From Prevotella sp. khp7 (GTDB lineage: Bacteria; Bacteroidota; Bacteroidia; Bacteroidales; Bacteroidaceae): DNA of 64,000 bases. The translations under genes were made by a program, and so were the position numbers. Where the stretch lies: the NCBI RefSeq assembly GCF_900109055.1, contig NZ_FOIV01000003.1:62001-126000 (forward strand), read 5' to 3'. The notes under the pieces were generated by a model. That model searched no databases and had not been told where the DNA came from. It saw nothing but the letters and a program-made list of their open reading frames with translations. Shown piece after piece: positions 1-8,125 of the stretch; position 1 is the stretch's first letter, and every line of letters begins with the position of its first letter.

Positions 1-23
1 CGGTTCGAATCCGTCAACGCCCA
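1..23 (+). tRNA. tRNA-Val, 3' end only (window edge)
   Basis: The first 23 bases are the T arm and 3' acceptor strand of a tRNA whose body lies outside the window. They are identical to the last 23 bases of the complete tRNA-Val at 2146-2220. Val is inferred from that identity because the anticodon is not visible. A terminator follows directly. Confidence 0.75.
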
Positions 24-31
24 CTAAAACG

Positions 32-65
32 AAGCGCTTCACTTAAAAAGGTGAAGCGCTTTTTT
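32..65 (+). terminator. Rho-independent terminator after first tRNA
   Basis: A perfect 11-bp stem (AAGCGCTTCAC / GTGAAGCGCTT) with an 8-base loop is followed by a T run. It ends the tRNA transcript that enters from the left edge. Confidence 0.85.
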
Positions 66-198
66 GATAAACCAAAGACTATGAAATATGGAAAAAGATT
101 TTGTGTTCGATGACGTCCCTACGACATGCAGGAGAGCTCTTCTTCTGCTGCATAAAAAATGTAATAATATGGAACGATAAAAATAAATGGGCTTTTAT

Positions 199-229
199 TT
201 TGTATTCTGCCCGATTTGCATTACCTTTG
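199..229 (+). promoter_or_regulatory. Bacteroidetes-type promoter for paaK
   Basis: TTTG at 199-202 and TACCTTTG at 222-229 are separated by 19 bp, the textbook -33/-7 arrangement for the Bacteroidetes primary sigma factor. The start codon of paaK is about 60 bases downstream. Confidence 0.75.
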
Positions 230-288
230 CGCCTTGAAAGGAGTGAAGACGATACGAGAATATCAACGATAATACTAAATAAAAGACA

Positions 289-1596
289 ATGATTTGGAAT
301 CAAACGATTGAGTGTATGGATCGCGAGCAGCTTCGCGAGATACAGAGCCGCAGGCTGGTGAAAATGGCAGAGTACGTGTATCACAACACGCCGTTCTACC
401 GTAAGAAGTTCCAGGAGATGGGACTGGAGCCTGGTGATATTAAGAGTATCGACGACATTGTGAAGCTGCCGTTTACCAATAAGCTCGACTTGAGAGACAA
501 CTATCCCTTCGGACTGGCTGCTGTGCCCATGAGTCAGATTGTGAGAATTCATGCTTCGAGTGGTACGACGGGTAAGCCTGTAGTGGTGCTTTATACAAGA
601 AAAGACCTGGCAATGTGGGCCGAGGCGATCAGTCGTGCTTTTACTGCTTATGGTGCAGAAAAGGATGATATCTTCCAGGTGGCATACGGCTATGGACTGT
701 TTACTGGAGGCCTGGGTGCTCACGATGGCGCTACGAACATCGGTGCCAGCGTGATACCAATCTCTTCAGGTAACACTCAGAAGCAGATGACGCTGATGCA
801 CGACTTCGGTACTACGATTCTGTGTTGTACCCCCTCGTATGCCATGTTTCTGGGTGAGGCTATGCAGGAATGTGAGTGGCCAAGGGATGAGTTTAAACTG
901 AAGATCGGTGTGTTTGGTGCTGAGCCGTGGACGGAGAAGATGCGTGTTAAGCTGGAGCAGAGCCTTGGCATTAAGGCTTATGATATCTACGGCCTCTCAG
1001 AGGTGGCTGGTCCCGGTGTGGGCTATGAGTGTGAGCACCAGTGTGGAACACATCTGAACGAGGACTATTTCTATCCGGAGATTCTGGATCCGAAGACAGG
1101 GGAGCCTTTGCCTGAGGGTTCGTTTGGAGAACTGACCTTCACTCATCTGACGAAGGAGGGCATGCCTTTGCTTCGCTATCGTACTCACGACCTGACTGCC
1201 CTGCACTATGATAAGTGCGCGTGCGGACGTACCTTAGTAAGAATGGACCGCATCTTGGGACGTTGCGACGATATGCTGATAATCCGTGGCGTGAATGTGT
1301 TCCCGTCACAGATAGAGGATGTGATACTGAAACTGCCTGAATATGAACCGCACTTCCTGTTGACTGTGGATCGTGTGAATAACACGGATACCTCAGAACT
1401 GAAGGTCGAGGTGAAGGAGGAGTACTTTACCGACGATATGGCTACGATGGTCGGACTGCAGAAAAAGCTGGAGGCAGAGTTGCGTAGTGTGATTGGTCTG
1501 GGCTTTAAGGTGAAGCTCGTAGAACCAAAGGGTATTGAACGCTCAGAAGGTAAGGCAAAGAGAGTGATTGACAAGCGTAACTTGTCGAACGACTGA
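289..1596 (+). CDS. paaK: phenylacetate-CoA ligase family protein
   Basis: A 435-residue adenylate-forming enzyme of the PaaK family, which activates phenylacetate or a related aryl acid to its CoA thioester using ATP. The AMP-binding loop SSGTTGKP is at residues 90-97, a YGLSEVAGPG motif lies in the middle, and the C-terminal lid has GRCDDMLIIRGVNVFPSQIE. Length is normal for the family. No other phenylacetate catabolism gene is nearby; the only partner is the ACT protein 37 bp downstream. In Bacteroidales this pair probably works on aryl acids from aromatic amino acid fermentation or resynthesis. The exact substrate is inference. The start is the first ATG after a clear promoter. Confidence 0.9.
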   Translation: MIWNQTIECMDREQLREIQSRRLVKMAEYVYHNTPFYRKKFQEMGLEPGDIKSIDDIVKLPFTNKLDLRDNYPFGLAAVPMSQIVRIHASSGTTGKPVVVLYTRKDLAMWAEAISRAFTAYGAEKDDIFQVAYGYGLFTGGLGAHDGATNIGASVIPISSGNTQKQMTLMHDFGTTILCCTPSYAMFLGEAMQECEWPRDEFKLKIGVFGAEPWTEKMRVKLEQSLGIKAYDIYGLSEVAGPGVGYECEHQCGTHLNEDYFYPEILDPKTGEPLPEGSFGELTFTHLTKEGMPLLRYRTHDLTALHYDKCACGRTLVRMDRILGRCDDMLIIRGVNVFPSQIEDVILKLPEYEPHFLLTVDRVNNTDTSELKVEVKEEYFTDDMATMVGLQKKLEAELRSVIGLGFKVKLVEPKGIERSEGKAKRVIDKRNLSND

Positions 1597-1633
1597 TTGG
1601 CAACCAAAAGTATTTAGAGATAAACTATAATTT

Positions 1634-2059
1634 ATGAAGACTAAGCAATTATCCATTTTCCTCGAGAACAAGTCCGGGCGACTGACCGAGGTGACTGAGG
1701 CCCTGGGGGCTGCTGGTATTAACCTTTCCGCTATGAGTATCGCAGACAATAGCGACTTCGGTATTCTGCGTTGTATCGTATCGGACCCTGACAAGGCCTA
1801 TAAGGTGCTGAAAGAGCAGCACTTCGCCGTCAAGATTACCGATGTGATAGGTTTCGTATGTCCGAATGTGCATGGCTCGCTGGCTGTGGTGCTGAAGCAT
1901 CTTTCTGATAACGGCGTATTCATAGAATATATGTACTCGTTTGCCAATGGTGATGTGGCTACGGTGGTAATCCGTCCTACGGATCTTGATGCCTGCGAGA
2001 AGATTCTGGCAGAGAAGAAAGTGGAGCTGATGGCTGCTAACGACCTCTATCAGTTATAA
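1634..2059 (+). CDS. tandem ACT-domain protein
   Basis: 141 residues. The N-terminal half (KQLSIFLENKSGRLTEVTEAL) is a classic ACT start and a second ACT-like unit begins near residue 72 (VCPNVHGSLAVVLKHLSDNGV). ACT pairs bind small ligands, usually amino acids. The protein has no catalytic domain of its own. It sits 37 bp after paaK in the same transcript and before a strong terminator, so it likely senses an amino acid or modulates the ligase. Which ligand it binds cannot be read from the sequence. Confidence 0.85.
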   Translation: MKTKQLSIFLENKSGRLTEVTEALGAAGINLSAMSIADNSDFGILRCIVSDPDKAYKVLKEQHFAVKITDVIGFVCPNVHGSLAVVLKHLSDNGVFIEYMYSFANGDVATVVIRPTDLDACEKILAEKKVELMAANDLYQL

Positions 2060-2068
2060 AATGAGTGG

Positions 2069-2110
2069 AATCTGCAAAATTTCCCCTCGGAAATTTTGCA
2101 GATTCATTTT
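2069..2110 (+). terminator. terminator of the paaK-ACT operon
   Basis: A perfect 16-bp inverted repeat (2069-2084 with 2089-2104) with a four-base loop CCTC is followed by a T-rich tail. Confidence 0.85.
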
Positions 2111-2117
2111 TTCTTTG

Positions 2118-2125
2118 TAATTTTG
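2118..2125 (+). promoter_or_regulatory. -7 element for tRNA-Val
   Basis: TAATTTTG matches TAnnTTTG and lies 20 bases before the mature tRNA 5' end. Confidence 0.65.
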
Positions 2126-2145
2126 CACCCGCAATTGAGACATTC

Positions 2146-2220
2146 GGGCGTTTAGCTCAGCTGGTTTAGAGCATCTGCCTTACAAGCAGAGGGTCGGCGG
2201 TTCGAATCCGTCAACGCCCA
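2146..2220 (+). tRNA. tRNA-Val (TAC)
   Basis: A complete 75-base cloverleaf: acceptor strands GGGCGTT and AACGCCC, discriminator A, anticodon loop CTTACAA giving anticodon TAC, and a GGTTCGAATCC T arm. CCA is not encoded. Its 3' portion is identical to the tRNA at the window start. Confidence 0.95.
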
Positions 2221-2240
2221 CGACACAAAAGAACTCCTTT

Positions 2241-2265
2241 CCGCAGCCGTAGAGGTTGCGGTTTT
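2241..2265 (+). terminator. weak terminator after tRNA-Val
   Basis: An 8-bp stem CCGCAGCC / GGTTGCGG (one wobble) is followed by only four T residues. No separate promoter of the usual form is visible before purB, so read-through from the tRNA into purB is possible. Confidence 0.5.
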
Positions 2266-2327
2266 GGGTTAAGAAAGGATAGAAAAGAATAGAAATTATC
2301 GATAATTTACAGGATTTAGTTTTTAAC

Positions 2328-3674
2328 ATGGATTTAAGTTTATTGACAGCCATCTCGCCTATTGATGGCCGTTACAGAAGTAAGACCGAGCCATTGGCAG
2401 AATACTTTTCAGAGTATGCCTTGATACGTTACAGGGTACGCGTTGAGATAGAGTATTTTATTGCCTTGTGTGAACTGCCATTACCTCAACTTCAGGGAAT
2501 CAACCACTCATTATTCGATCAGCTTCGTGACATCTACCGTAAGTTTACACCTGCTGATGCCCAGCGGGTGAAGGATATTGAGAAGGTAACCAACCACGAC
2601 GTGAAAGCCGTTGAGTATTTTATCAAGGAGAAGCTTGACGCTATGGGCGGCTTTGAACAATTCAAGGAATTTATTCATTTCGGATTGACTTCGCAGGATA
2701 TCAACAATACCAGTGTGCCCCTCTCGATTAAGGAGGCGCTGGAGCAGGTATACTATCCTCTGGTGGAGGAACTGATAGAGCAGCTGCACGATTATGCTGA
2801 GCAGTGGAAGAATATTCCTATGCTGGCTAAGACTCACGGACAGCCTGCATCACCTACCCGTTTGGGTAAGGAGGTGATGGTCTACGTGTATCGTCTGGAG
2901 GAGCAGTTGCGCGGTTTGAAAGAGACACCTATCACCGCAAAGTTCGGTGGTGCTACGGGTAACTACAACGCTCATCATGTGGCCTATCCCCAGTATGACT
3001 GGCGCGAGTTCGGCAACAGCTTCGTAAGTGAGAAACTGGGATTGGAGCGTGAGCAGTATACCACTCAGATTTCAAATTACGACTGGATGGGTGCCATCTT
3101 TGATGCTATGCGCCGTATTAACACTATCGTCATCGATTTGGACCGCGACTTCTGGATGTATATCTCGATGGACTACTTCAAGCAGAAGATTAAGGCCGGC
3201 GAAGTAGGCTCAAGTGCGATGCCTCACAAGGTGAACCCCATTGACTATGAGAATTCTGAAGGCAACTTGGGCATTGCTAACGCAATCCTGCAGTTCTTGG
3301 CAGCTAAGTTGCCAGTAAGCCGATTGCAGCGCGACTTGACTGACTCAACCGTATTGCGCAATGTCGGCGTACCTATGGGACACGCTCTGATTGCATTCCA
3401 GAGTACTCTTAAGGGCCTGCGTAAACTTATCCTCAATGAAGAGAAACTGCAGGAGGATCTTGACAATACATGGGCTGTAGTAGCCGAGGCTATCCAGACC
3501 ATTCTGCGTCGTGAGGCTTACCCCAATCCTTATGAGACATTGAAGGCCCTCACAAGAACTAACGAGAAACTAACCGGTGAAAAGATACAGAACTTCATTG
3601 AGACGCTCGAGGTGAGCGAAGAGGTGAAGCAGGAGCTCAGAGCCATCACGCCGAGCACCTATACTGGTATCTAA
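2328..3674 (+). CDS. purB: adenylosuccinate lyase
   Basis: 448 residues. It splits SAICAR to AICAR and adenylosuccinate to AMP, each time releasing fumarate, in purine synthesis. The fumarase/aspartase superfamily signature GSSAMPHKVNPIDYEN is at about residues 294-309 and contains the flexible catalytic serine loop; THGQPASPT near residue 168 holds a catalytic histidine. It begins with the family-typical LTAISPIDGRY. It leads a run with a pseudouridine synthase (51-bp gap) and asnS (11-bp gap), probably one transcript ending at 6600. Confidence 0.97.
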   Translation: MDLSLLTAISPIDGRYRSKTEPLAEYFSEYALIRYRVRVEIEYFIALCELPLPQLQGINHSLFDQLRDIYRKFTPADAQRVKDIEKVTNHDVKAVEYFIKEKLDAMGGFEQFKEFIHFGLTSQDINNTSVPLSIKEALEQVYYPLVEELIEQLHDYAEQWKNIPMLAKTHGQPASPTRLGKEVMVYVYRLEEQLRGLKETPITAKFGGATGNYNAHHVAYPQYDWREFGNSFVSEKLGLEREQYTTQISNYDWMGAIFDAMRRINTIVIDLDRDFWMYISMDYFKQKIKAGEVGSSAMPHKVNPIDYENSEGNLGIANAILQFLAAKLPVSRLQRDLTDSTVLRNVGVPMGHALIAFQSTLKGLRKLILNEEKLQEDLDNTWAVVAEAIQTILRREAYPNPYETLKALTRTNEKLTGEKIQNFIETLEVSEEVKQELRAITPSTYTGI

Positions 3675-3725
3675 AAAAAGCCATAAACAATTATTTTTAG
3701 TATTTCATTTAAAAAGAACAAGACA

Positions 3726-5117
3726 ATGGATTTCGAGAACAACGAGAAGAAACAGGAAGAAACACAGAACGAAGGTTTCCAGAAAGAGTATCGTCCGGGA
3801 CGTTCACCACGTCCACGTATTCATACAGCACAGCGCCCTGCATATGATCAACAGCGCTCAAGCTATCGTCCTAGCCACGATGAAGGCGGTTTCCGCCCAG
3901 AAGGTTTTGGCGCAGGTCTTCAGAGCAACGCGCCTCAGCGTAGCTATCGTCCTCAGGGTGAGTATGGTCAGCGTCCTCAGGGTGGCTATGGTCAGCGTCC
4001 TCAGGGTGGCTATGGTCAGCGTCCTCAGGGTGGTTATGGTCAGCGTCCTCAGGGTGGCTATGGTCAGCGTCCTCAGGGTGGCTATGGTCAGCGTCCTCAG
4101 GGTGGTTATGGTCAGCGTCCTCAGGGCGGCTATGGTCAGCGTCCTCAGGGTGGCTATGGTCAGCGTCCTCAGGGTGGTTATGGTCAGCGTCCTCAGGGGG
4201 GTTATGGTCAGCGTCCTCAGGGCGGTTACGGTCAGCGTCCTCAGGGTGGTTACGGTCGTCCTCAGCAGGGTGGATATGGAAAGCCCTATGGTGCTCCATA
4301 CAAGAAGGGTCCCCGTCAGCGTACAGCCGACTACGATCCCAATGCAAAGTACTCAATGAAGAAACGTATCGAGTATAAGGAGATTAACTATGATCCCAAC
4401 GAGCCCCTGCGCTTGAACAAATTCCTTGCTAATGCAGGTATCTGCAGTCGTCGCGAGGCCGATGAGTTCATCCAGGCAGGTGTAGTTACCGTTAATGGTC
4501 AGGTGGTTACTGAACTGGGTACAAAGATTCTTCGTACTGATGAGGTGAAGTTCCACGATCAGCCTGTAAACATTGAGAAGAAGGTTTACGTGTTGCTGAA
4601 CAAACCCAAGGACTATGTGACTACCAGCGATGATCCTCAGCAGCGCAAGACTGTGATGGATCTCGTGAAGAATGCTTGTCCTGAGCGTATTTATCCTGTA
4701 GGTCGTCTGGACCGCAACACTACAGGTGTGCTCCTGCTGACCAACGATGGTGATCTGGCTTCTAAGCTTACTCATCCGAAGTATCTTAAAAAGAAGATCT
4801 ACCACGTATATCTTGATAAGAACGCTACAGCCCACGATTTGCAGCAGATTGCAGAGGGTGTACAGCTGGAGGACGGCGAGATCAAGGCCGACGATGTACA
4901 GTATGCTCATCCTACAGATAAGAAACAGGTAGGTATTGAGATCCACAGCGGTAAGAATCGTATTGTGCGTCGTATCTTCGAGAGTCTGGGCTATCGTGTA
5001 CAGAAGCTCGACCGTGTGCAGTTTGCTGGTCTGACAAAGAAGAACCTGAAGCGCGGTGACTGGCGTTATCTGACAGAGGAAGAGGTTGATCGTCTGCGCA
5101 TGGGCGCTTACGAGTAA
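3726..5117 (+). CDS. rRNA pseudouridine synthase (RsuA/RluB family) with repeat-rich N-terminus
   Basis: 463 residues, almost twice the usual catalytic length because of a low-complexity N-terminal half. Residues 80-175 are 12 copies of an 8-residue repeat of the form YGQRPQGG, plus a degenerate thirteenth. The enzyme follows: an S4 RNA-binding domain ([21 protein letters not shown]) near residues 226-270, and the catalytic motif GRLDRNTTG with Asp329 in GRLD. It isomerises a uridine in ribosomal RNA. The Gly/Arg/Gln/Tyr-rich arm resembles RGG-type RNA-binding or phase-separating tails. RluB, RluE, RluF or RsuA specificity cannot be decided from sequence alone. Confidence 0.92.
   Translation: MDFENNEKKQEETQNEGFQKEYRPGRSPRPRIHTAQRPAYDQQRSSYRPSHDEGGFRPEGFGAGLQSNAPQRSYRPQGEYGQRPQGGYGQRPQGGYGQRPQGGYGQRPQGGYGQRPQGGYGQRPQGGYGQRPQGGYGQRPQGGYGQRPQGGYGQRPQGGYGQRPQGGYGQRPQGGYGRPQQGGYGKPYGAPYKKGPRQRTADYDPNAKYSMKKRIEYKEINYDPNEPLRLNKFLANAGICSRREADEFIQAGVVTVNGQVVTELGTKILRTDEVKFHDQPVNIEKKVYVLLNKPKDYVTTSDDPQQRKTVMDLVKNACPERIYPVGRLDRNTTGVLLLTNDGDLASKLTHPKYLKKKIYHVYLDKNATAHDLQQIAEGVQLEDGEIKADDVQYAHPTDKKQVGIEIHSGKNRIVRRIFESLGYRVQKLDRVQFAGLTKKNLKRGDWRYLTEEEVDRLRMGAYE
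3963..4250 (+). repeat. 12 x 24-bp in-frame tandem repeat
   Basis: Units start every 24 bases from 3963. They differ mainly at the third positions of the glycine and tyrosine codons, so the array is nearly homogeneous at DNA level. A shortened unit follows at 4251. The period is a multiple of three, so copy-number change keeps the reading frame of the pseudouridine synthase. Confidence 0.97.
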
Positions 5118-5128
5118 AAATAGATTAT

Positions 5129-6568
5129 ATGAAACGTACAAAGATTATTGATGTGCTGAAAAGCACAGAATATGGCAAGGAAGTTTGCGTAAAGGGTTGG
5201 GTGCGCACGCACCGCAGCTCTAAAGCAGTTGACTTCATTGCCCTCAACGACGGTTCTACCATCAAGAATGTGCAGATTGTTGTTGATCCCACTAAGTTCG
5301 ACGAGCAGGTATTGAAGGATATCACCACTGGTGCCTGCATTAGCGCCGAGGGTACATTGGTTGAGAGTCAGGGTGCCGGTCAGAGCAGCGAAATCCAGGC
5401 TACCAAGCTGGAGGTTTATGGTCTGTGCGGTAACGACTATCCTATGCAGAAGAAGGGCCAGAGTTTCGAGGTGATGCGTAAGAACGCTCACATGCGTTTG
5501 CGTACCAATACATTCGGAGCTGTGATGCGCATTCGCCACAACATGGCGATGGCTATCCACACCTACTTCCACGAGCATGGTTTCTTCTACTTCCACACCC
5601 CTCTGATCACTGCATCAGACTGTGAGGGAGCAGGTAACATGTTCCAGGTTACAACCAAGAACCTGTACGACCTGAAGAAGGACGAAAACGGCAAGATTAT
5701 CTACGATGACGATTTCTTCGGCGAGCAGACTTCGCTGACCGTGAGCGGACAACTGGAGGGTGAGTTGGGTGCCACCGCACTTGGCTCAATCTACACCTTC
5801 GGTCCTACCTTCCGTGCAGAGAACAGTAACACACCTCGCCACCTGGCTGAATTCTGGATGGTTGAGCCTGAGGTTGCTTTCCTGGATCAGGAAGAGTTGA
5901 TGGACCTTGAAGAGGATTTCATCAAGTATTGTGTCCGTTGGGCACTTGACAACTGTAAGGACGATCTCGAGTTCCTCAATAAGATGATTGACAAGACCCT
6001 GATTGAGCGTCTGGAGGGTGTGCTGAAGGAGACCTTCATCCGTCTGCCTTACACCGAGGGTATCAACATTCTGCAGGAGGCTATTAAGAATGGTAAGAAG
6101 TTCGAGTTCCCATGCAACTGGGGCGACGATCTTGCTTCTGAACACGAGCGCTACCTCGTAGAGGAGCACTTCAAGAAGCCAGTCATCATGACCGACTACC
6201 CACGTGAGTTCAAATCGTTCTACATGAAGCAGAATCAGGATACTGCCGATGGCGGCTCTGTAGGTTATAAGGGTGCTGTGGCTCCTGGTCCTACCATGCA
6301 GGGTACTGACGTGTTGTTCCCACAGATTGGTGAGATTATCGGTGGCTCAGTGCGTGAAGAGAGCTATGACAAGCTGATGGGCGAGGTAGAACGCCGCAAG
6401 ATGGATACAACCCATCTGTGGTGGTATCTGGATACACGTCGCTGGGGTACTTGCCCCCACGCAGGCTTCGGTCTGGGCTTCGAACGCCTGATACTGTTCG
6501 TAACAGGAATGCAGAACATCCGTGATGTAATCCCATTCCCAAGAACACCGAAATCAGCAGAGTTCTAA
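5129..6568 (+). CDS. asnS: asparagine-tRNA ligase
   Basis: 479 residues, class II aminoacyl-tRNA synthetase that charges tRNA-Asn. An N-terminal OB-fold anticodon domain ([14 protein letters not shown]) leads into the catalytic core: motif 2 is around [21 protein letters not shown] and motif 3 is GFGLGFERL near the end. The terminal [12 protein letters not shown] is typical of AsnRS, which separates it from AspRS. It starts 11 bp after the pseudouridine synthase and ends just before a bidirectional terminator. Confidence 0.97.
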   Translation: MKRTKIIDVLKSTEYGKEVCVKGWVRTHRSSKAVDFIALNDGSTIKNVQIVVDPTKFDEQVLKDITTGACISAEGTLVESQGAGQSSEIQATKLEVYGLCGNDYPMQKKGQSFEVMRKNAHMRLRTNTFGAVMRIRHNMAMAIHTYFHEHGFFYFHTPLITASDCEGAGNMFQVTTKNLYDLKKDENGKIIYDDDFFGEQTSLTVSGQLEGELGATALGSIYTFGPTFRAENSNTPRHLAEFWMVEPEVAFLDQEELMDLEEDFIKYCVRWALDNCKDDLEFLNKMIDKTLIERLEGVLKETFIRLPYTEGINILQEAIKNGKKFEFPCNWGDDLASEHERYLVEEHFKKPVIMTDYPREFKSFYMKQNQDTADGGSVGYKGAVAPGPTMQGTDVLFPQIGEIIGGSVREESYDKLMGEVERRKMDTTHLWWYLDTRRWGTCPHAGFGLGFERLILFVTGMQNIRDVIPFPRTPKSAEF

Positions 6569-6572
6569 ATAT

Positions 6573-6600
6573 AAAAGCCCCGCCGATTGGCGGGGCTTTT
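6573..6600. terminator. bidirectional terminator between asnS and the CvfB-like gene
   Basis: A perfect 12-bp stem AAAAGCCCCGCC / GGCGGGGCTTTT with loop GATT. The A and T runs on the two sides let it serve both convergent genes. Confidence 0.9.
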
Positions 6601-6602
6601 AT

Positions 6603-7448
6603 TTATTTCGCTAAACGGATGCCTTCTTCTTCAATCGTAATCAGGCGTCGCTTATAGAGATCGCCGATGGCTTTCTTGTAGGCTTTCTTCGATACCTGGA
6701 AACGGTCGTAAATGAGTTCGGCGGGGGATTTGTCGCCGAGGTTACAGTAACCATCGTTCTCGTAGAGATAGCGCAATAGCACCTCGGCAAAGTCGAGGGT
6801 CTGTTGACGACCGCTTTGCTGAAGTACAATGTCGATCTTACCATCCTGACGCACATGGTCTACGTAGGCCTTGAGCCGCATGCCGCTATGCAGTGGCTGG
6901 AAAATCTGGTTATCGAAAATCAATCCCTGGAACTTATTGTTTACGATGACCTTGAAGCCCAGGTCGGTCTTCTGCCACACTAAGATATCCACCTCGGTAC
7001 CATGCTGCAGTGAGGGCAGATCGGTAATGATAGGTGTGGTGAGGTATTTCTCAACCTTAGCCGTAGCCATGAGGCGATAAGAGTCCTCGTCTACCTTAAT
7101 ATATACGATATGACGCTGACCTTGTTCCATGCGCTTTTTCTGTTCGCGGAAAGGACAGAAGATATCCTTCATCAGTCCCCAGTTCAGAAAGGCGCCAAAC
7201 TGGTTGACCCATGCAACCTCCAGACTCGCAAACTCGCCCACTTTGGCGTAGGGGTGCTCGGTGGTAGCCACAGGACGCTCTTCCTGATCGAGGTAGATGA
7301 ATACTTCAATCTCATCGCCGATGTGCATGTCCTTAGTCACGTAACGCTGGGGAAGAAGTATCTCACCTTCTTCACCACCGTCTAGATAAAGACCGAAATC
7401 AACGGCCTTTACTATTCTGAGGGTGTTGTAATCTCCGAGTTTAAGCAT
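6603..7448 (-). CDS. S1-like RNA-binding protein, CvfB family
   Basis: 281 residues resembling CvfB/YitL proteins: several consecutive S1-like OB folds ([22 protein letters not shown] is the first) and a C-terminal winged-helix part ([28 protein letters not shown]). The family is implicated in RNA binding and control of virulence factors in Gram-positives; the role in Bacteroidetes is not established. The start overlaps the last 37 bases of the LolD-like gene, so translation of the two is likely coupled. It ends 3 bp from the shared terminator with asnS. Confidence 0.85.
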   Translation of the reverse strand: MLKLGDYNTLRIVKAVDFGLYLDGGEEGEILLPQRYVTKDMHIGDEIEVFIYLDQEERPVATTEHPYAKVGEFASLEVAWVNQFGAFLNWGLMKDIFCPFREQKKRMEQGQRHIVYIKVDEDSYRLMATAKVEKYLTTPIITDLPSLQHGTEVDILVWQKTDLGFKVIVNNKFQGLIFDNQIFQPLHSGMRLKAYVDHVRQDGKIDIVLQQSGRQQTLDFAEVLLRYLYENDGYCNLGDKSPAELIYDRFQVSKKAYKKAIGDLYKRRLITIEEEGIRLAK

Positions 7449-8119
7449 GTTTCTTGGGGTATTATAGGAGTTTCTATTAGACCATCGCGCAGATGGATAG
7501 TACGGTCTGTGATGGAGGCGAGCCCCTCGTCGTGGGTGACGATGACGAAGGTCTGGCCAAACTGGTTACGCAAATCGAAGAAGAGTTGATGGAGTTCCTC
7601 TTTATTCTTGGTGTCGAGTGAACCAGAAGGTTCATCGGCCAGAATCACTGCAGGATTGTTCACCAGGGCACGAGCCACTGCCACACGCTGTTTCTCACCA
7701 CCAGAGAGCTCGTTGGGTTTATGTGACGCACGGTCGCTGAGTCCCATAAAAGCCAACAGGTCCTTGGCACGCTGACGTGCCTGTTTCTGAGATAGCCCAG
7801 CGATATAAGCTGGAATCATGATGTTTTCAATGGCAGAGAACTCAGGGAGAAGCTGATGGAACTGGAACACGAACCCCAAGTGCTGGTTACGGAAGTCGGC
7901 CAGCTTTTTTTGCGAGAGGTTGGTTATATCGATGTTGTCGATGAGAATGGATCCAGTGTCAGGGCGATCGAGGGTACCGATAATCTGCAGAAGGGTGGTT
8001 TTACCAGCACCGGAAGGACCTACGATGCTCACCACTTCGCCCTTATCGATATGGAGGTCGATGCCTTTCAGCACTTGCAACGCTCCGAAACTCTTCGTAA
8101 TATTCTTAATATCAATCAT
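7412..8119 (-). CDS. lolD: ABC transporter ATP-binding protein, LolD-like
   Basis: 235 residues. Walker A GPSGAGKT at about residues 34-41, signature [15 protein letters not shown], and Walker [13 protein letters not shown] place it in the LolD/MacB class, which powers lipoprotein release or MacB-type export with a separate permease. No permease gene is in the window, so the partner must be elsewhere. The gene starts 6 bp after the antiporter stop and its end overlaps the CvfB-like gene by 37 bp. The C-terminal extension past the usual fold ([20 protein letters not shown]) is the part that overlaps. The choice between lipoprotein sorting and another MacB-type function is uncertain. Confidence 0.85.
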   Translation of the reverse strand: MIDIKNITKSFGALQVLKGIDLHIDKGEVVSIVGPSGAGKTTLLQIIGTLDRPDTGSILIDNIDITNLSQKKLADFRNQHLGFVFQFHQLLPEFSAIENIMIPAYIAGLSQKQARQRAKDLLAFMGLSDRASHKPNELSGGEKQRVAVARALVNNPAVILADEPSGSLDTKNKEELHQLFFDLRNQFGQTFVIVTHDEGLASITDRTIHLRDGLIETPIIPQETCLNSEITTPSE

Positions 8120-8125
8120 AATTCT

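Noticed and set aside
101..292. 63-codon frame ahead of paaK
   Set aside because: It spans the paaK promoter, has no recognisable features and overlaps the paaK start.
79..723. 214-codon frame antisense to paaK
   Set aside because: It is a shadow of the paaK coding sequence, with composition set by the other strand.
3844..4359. Long open frames on both strands across the GYGQRPQ repeat region
   Set aside because: They are artefacts of a 24-bp repeat without stops in several frames; only the frame joined to the pseudouridine synthase domain gives a known protein.
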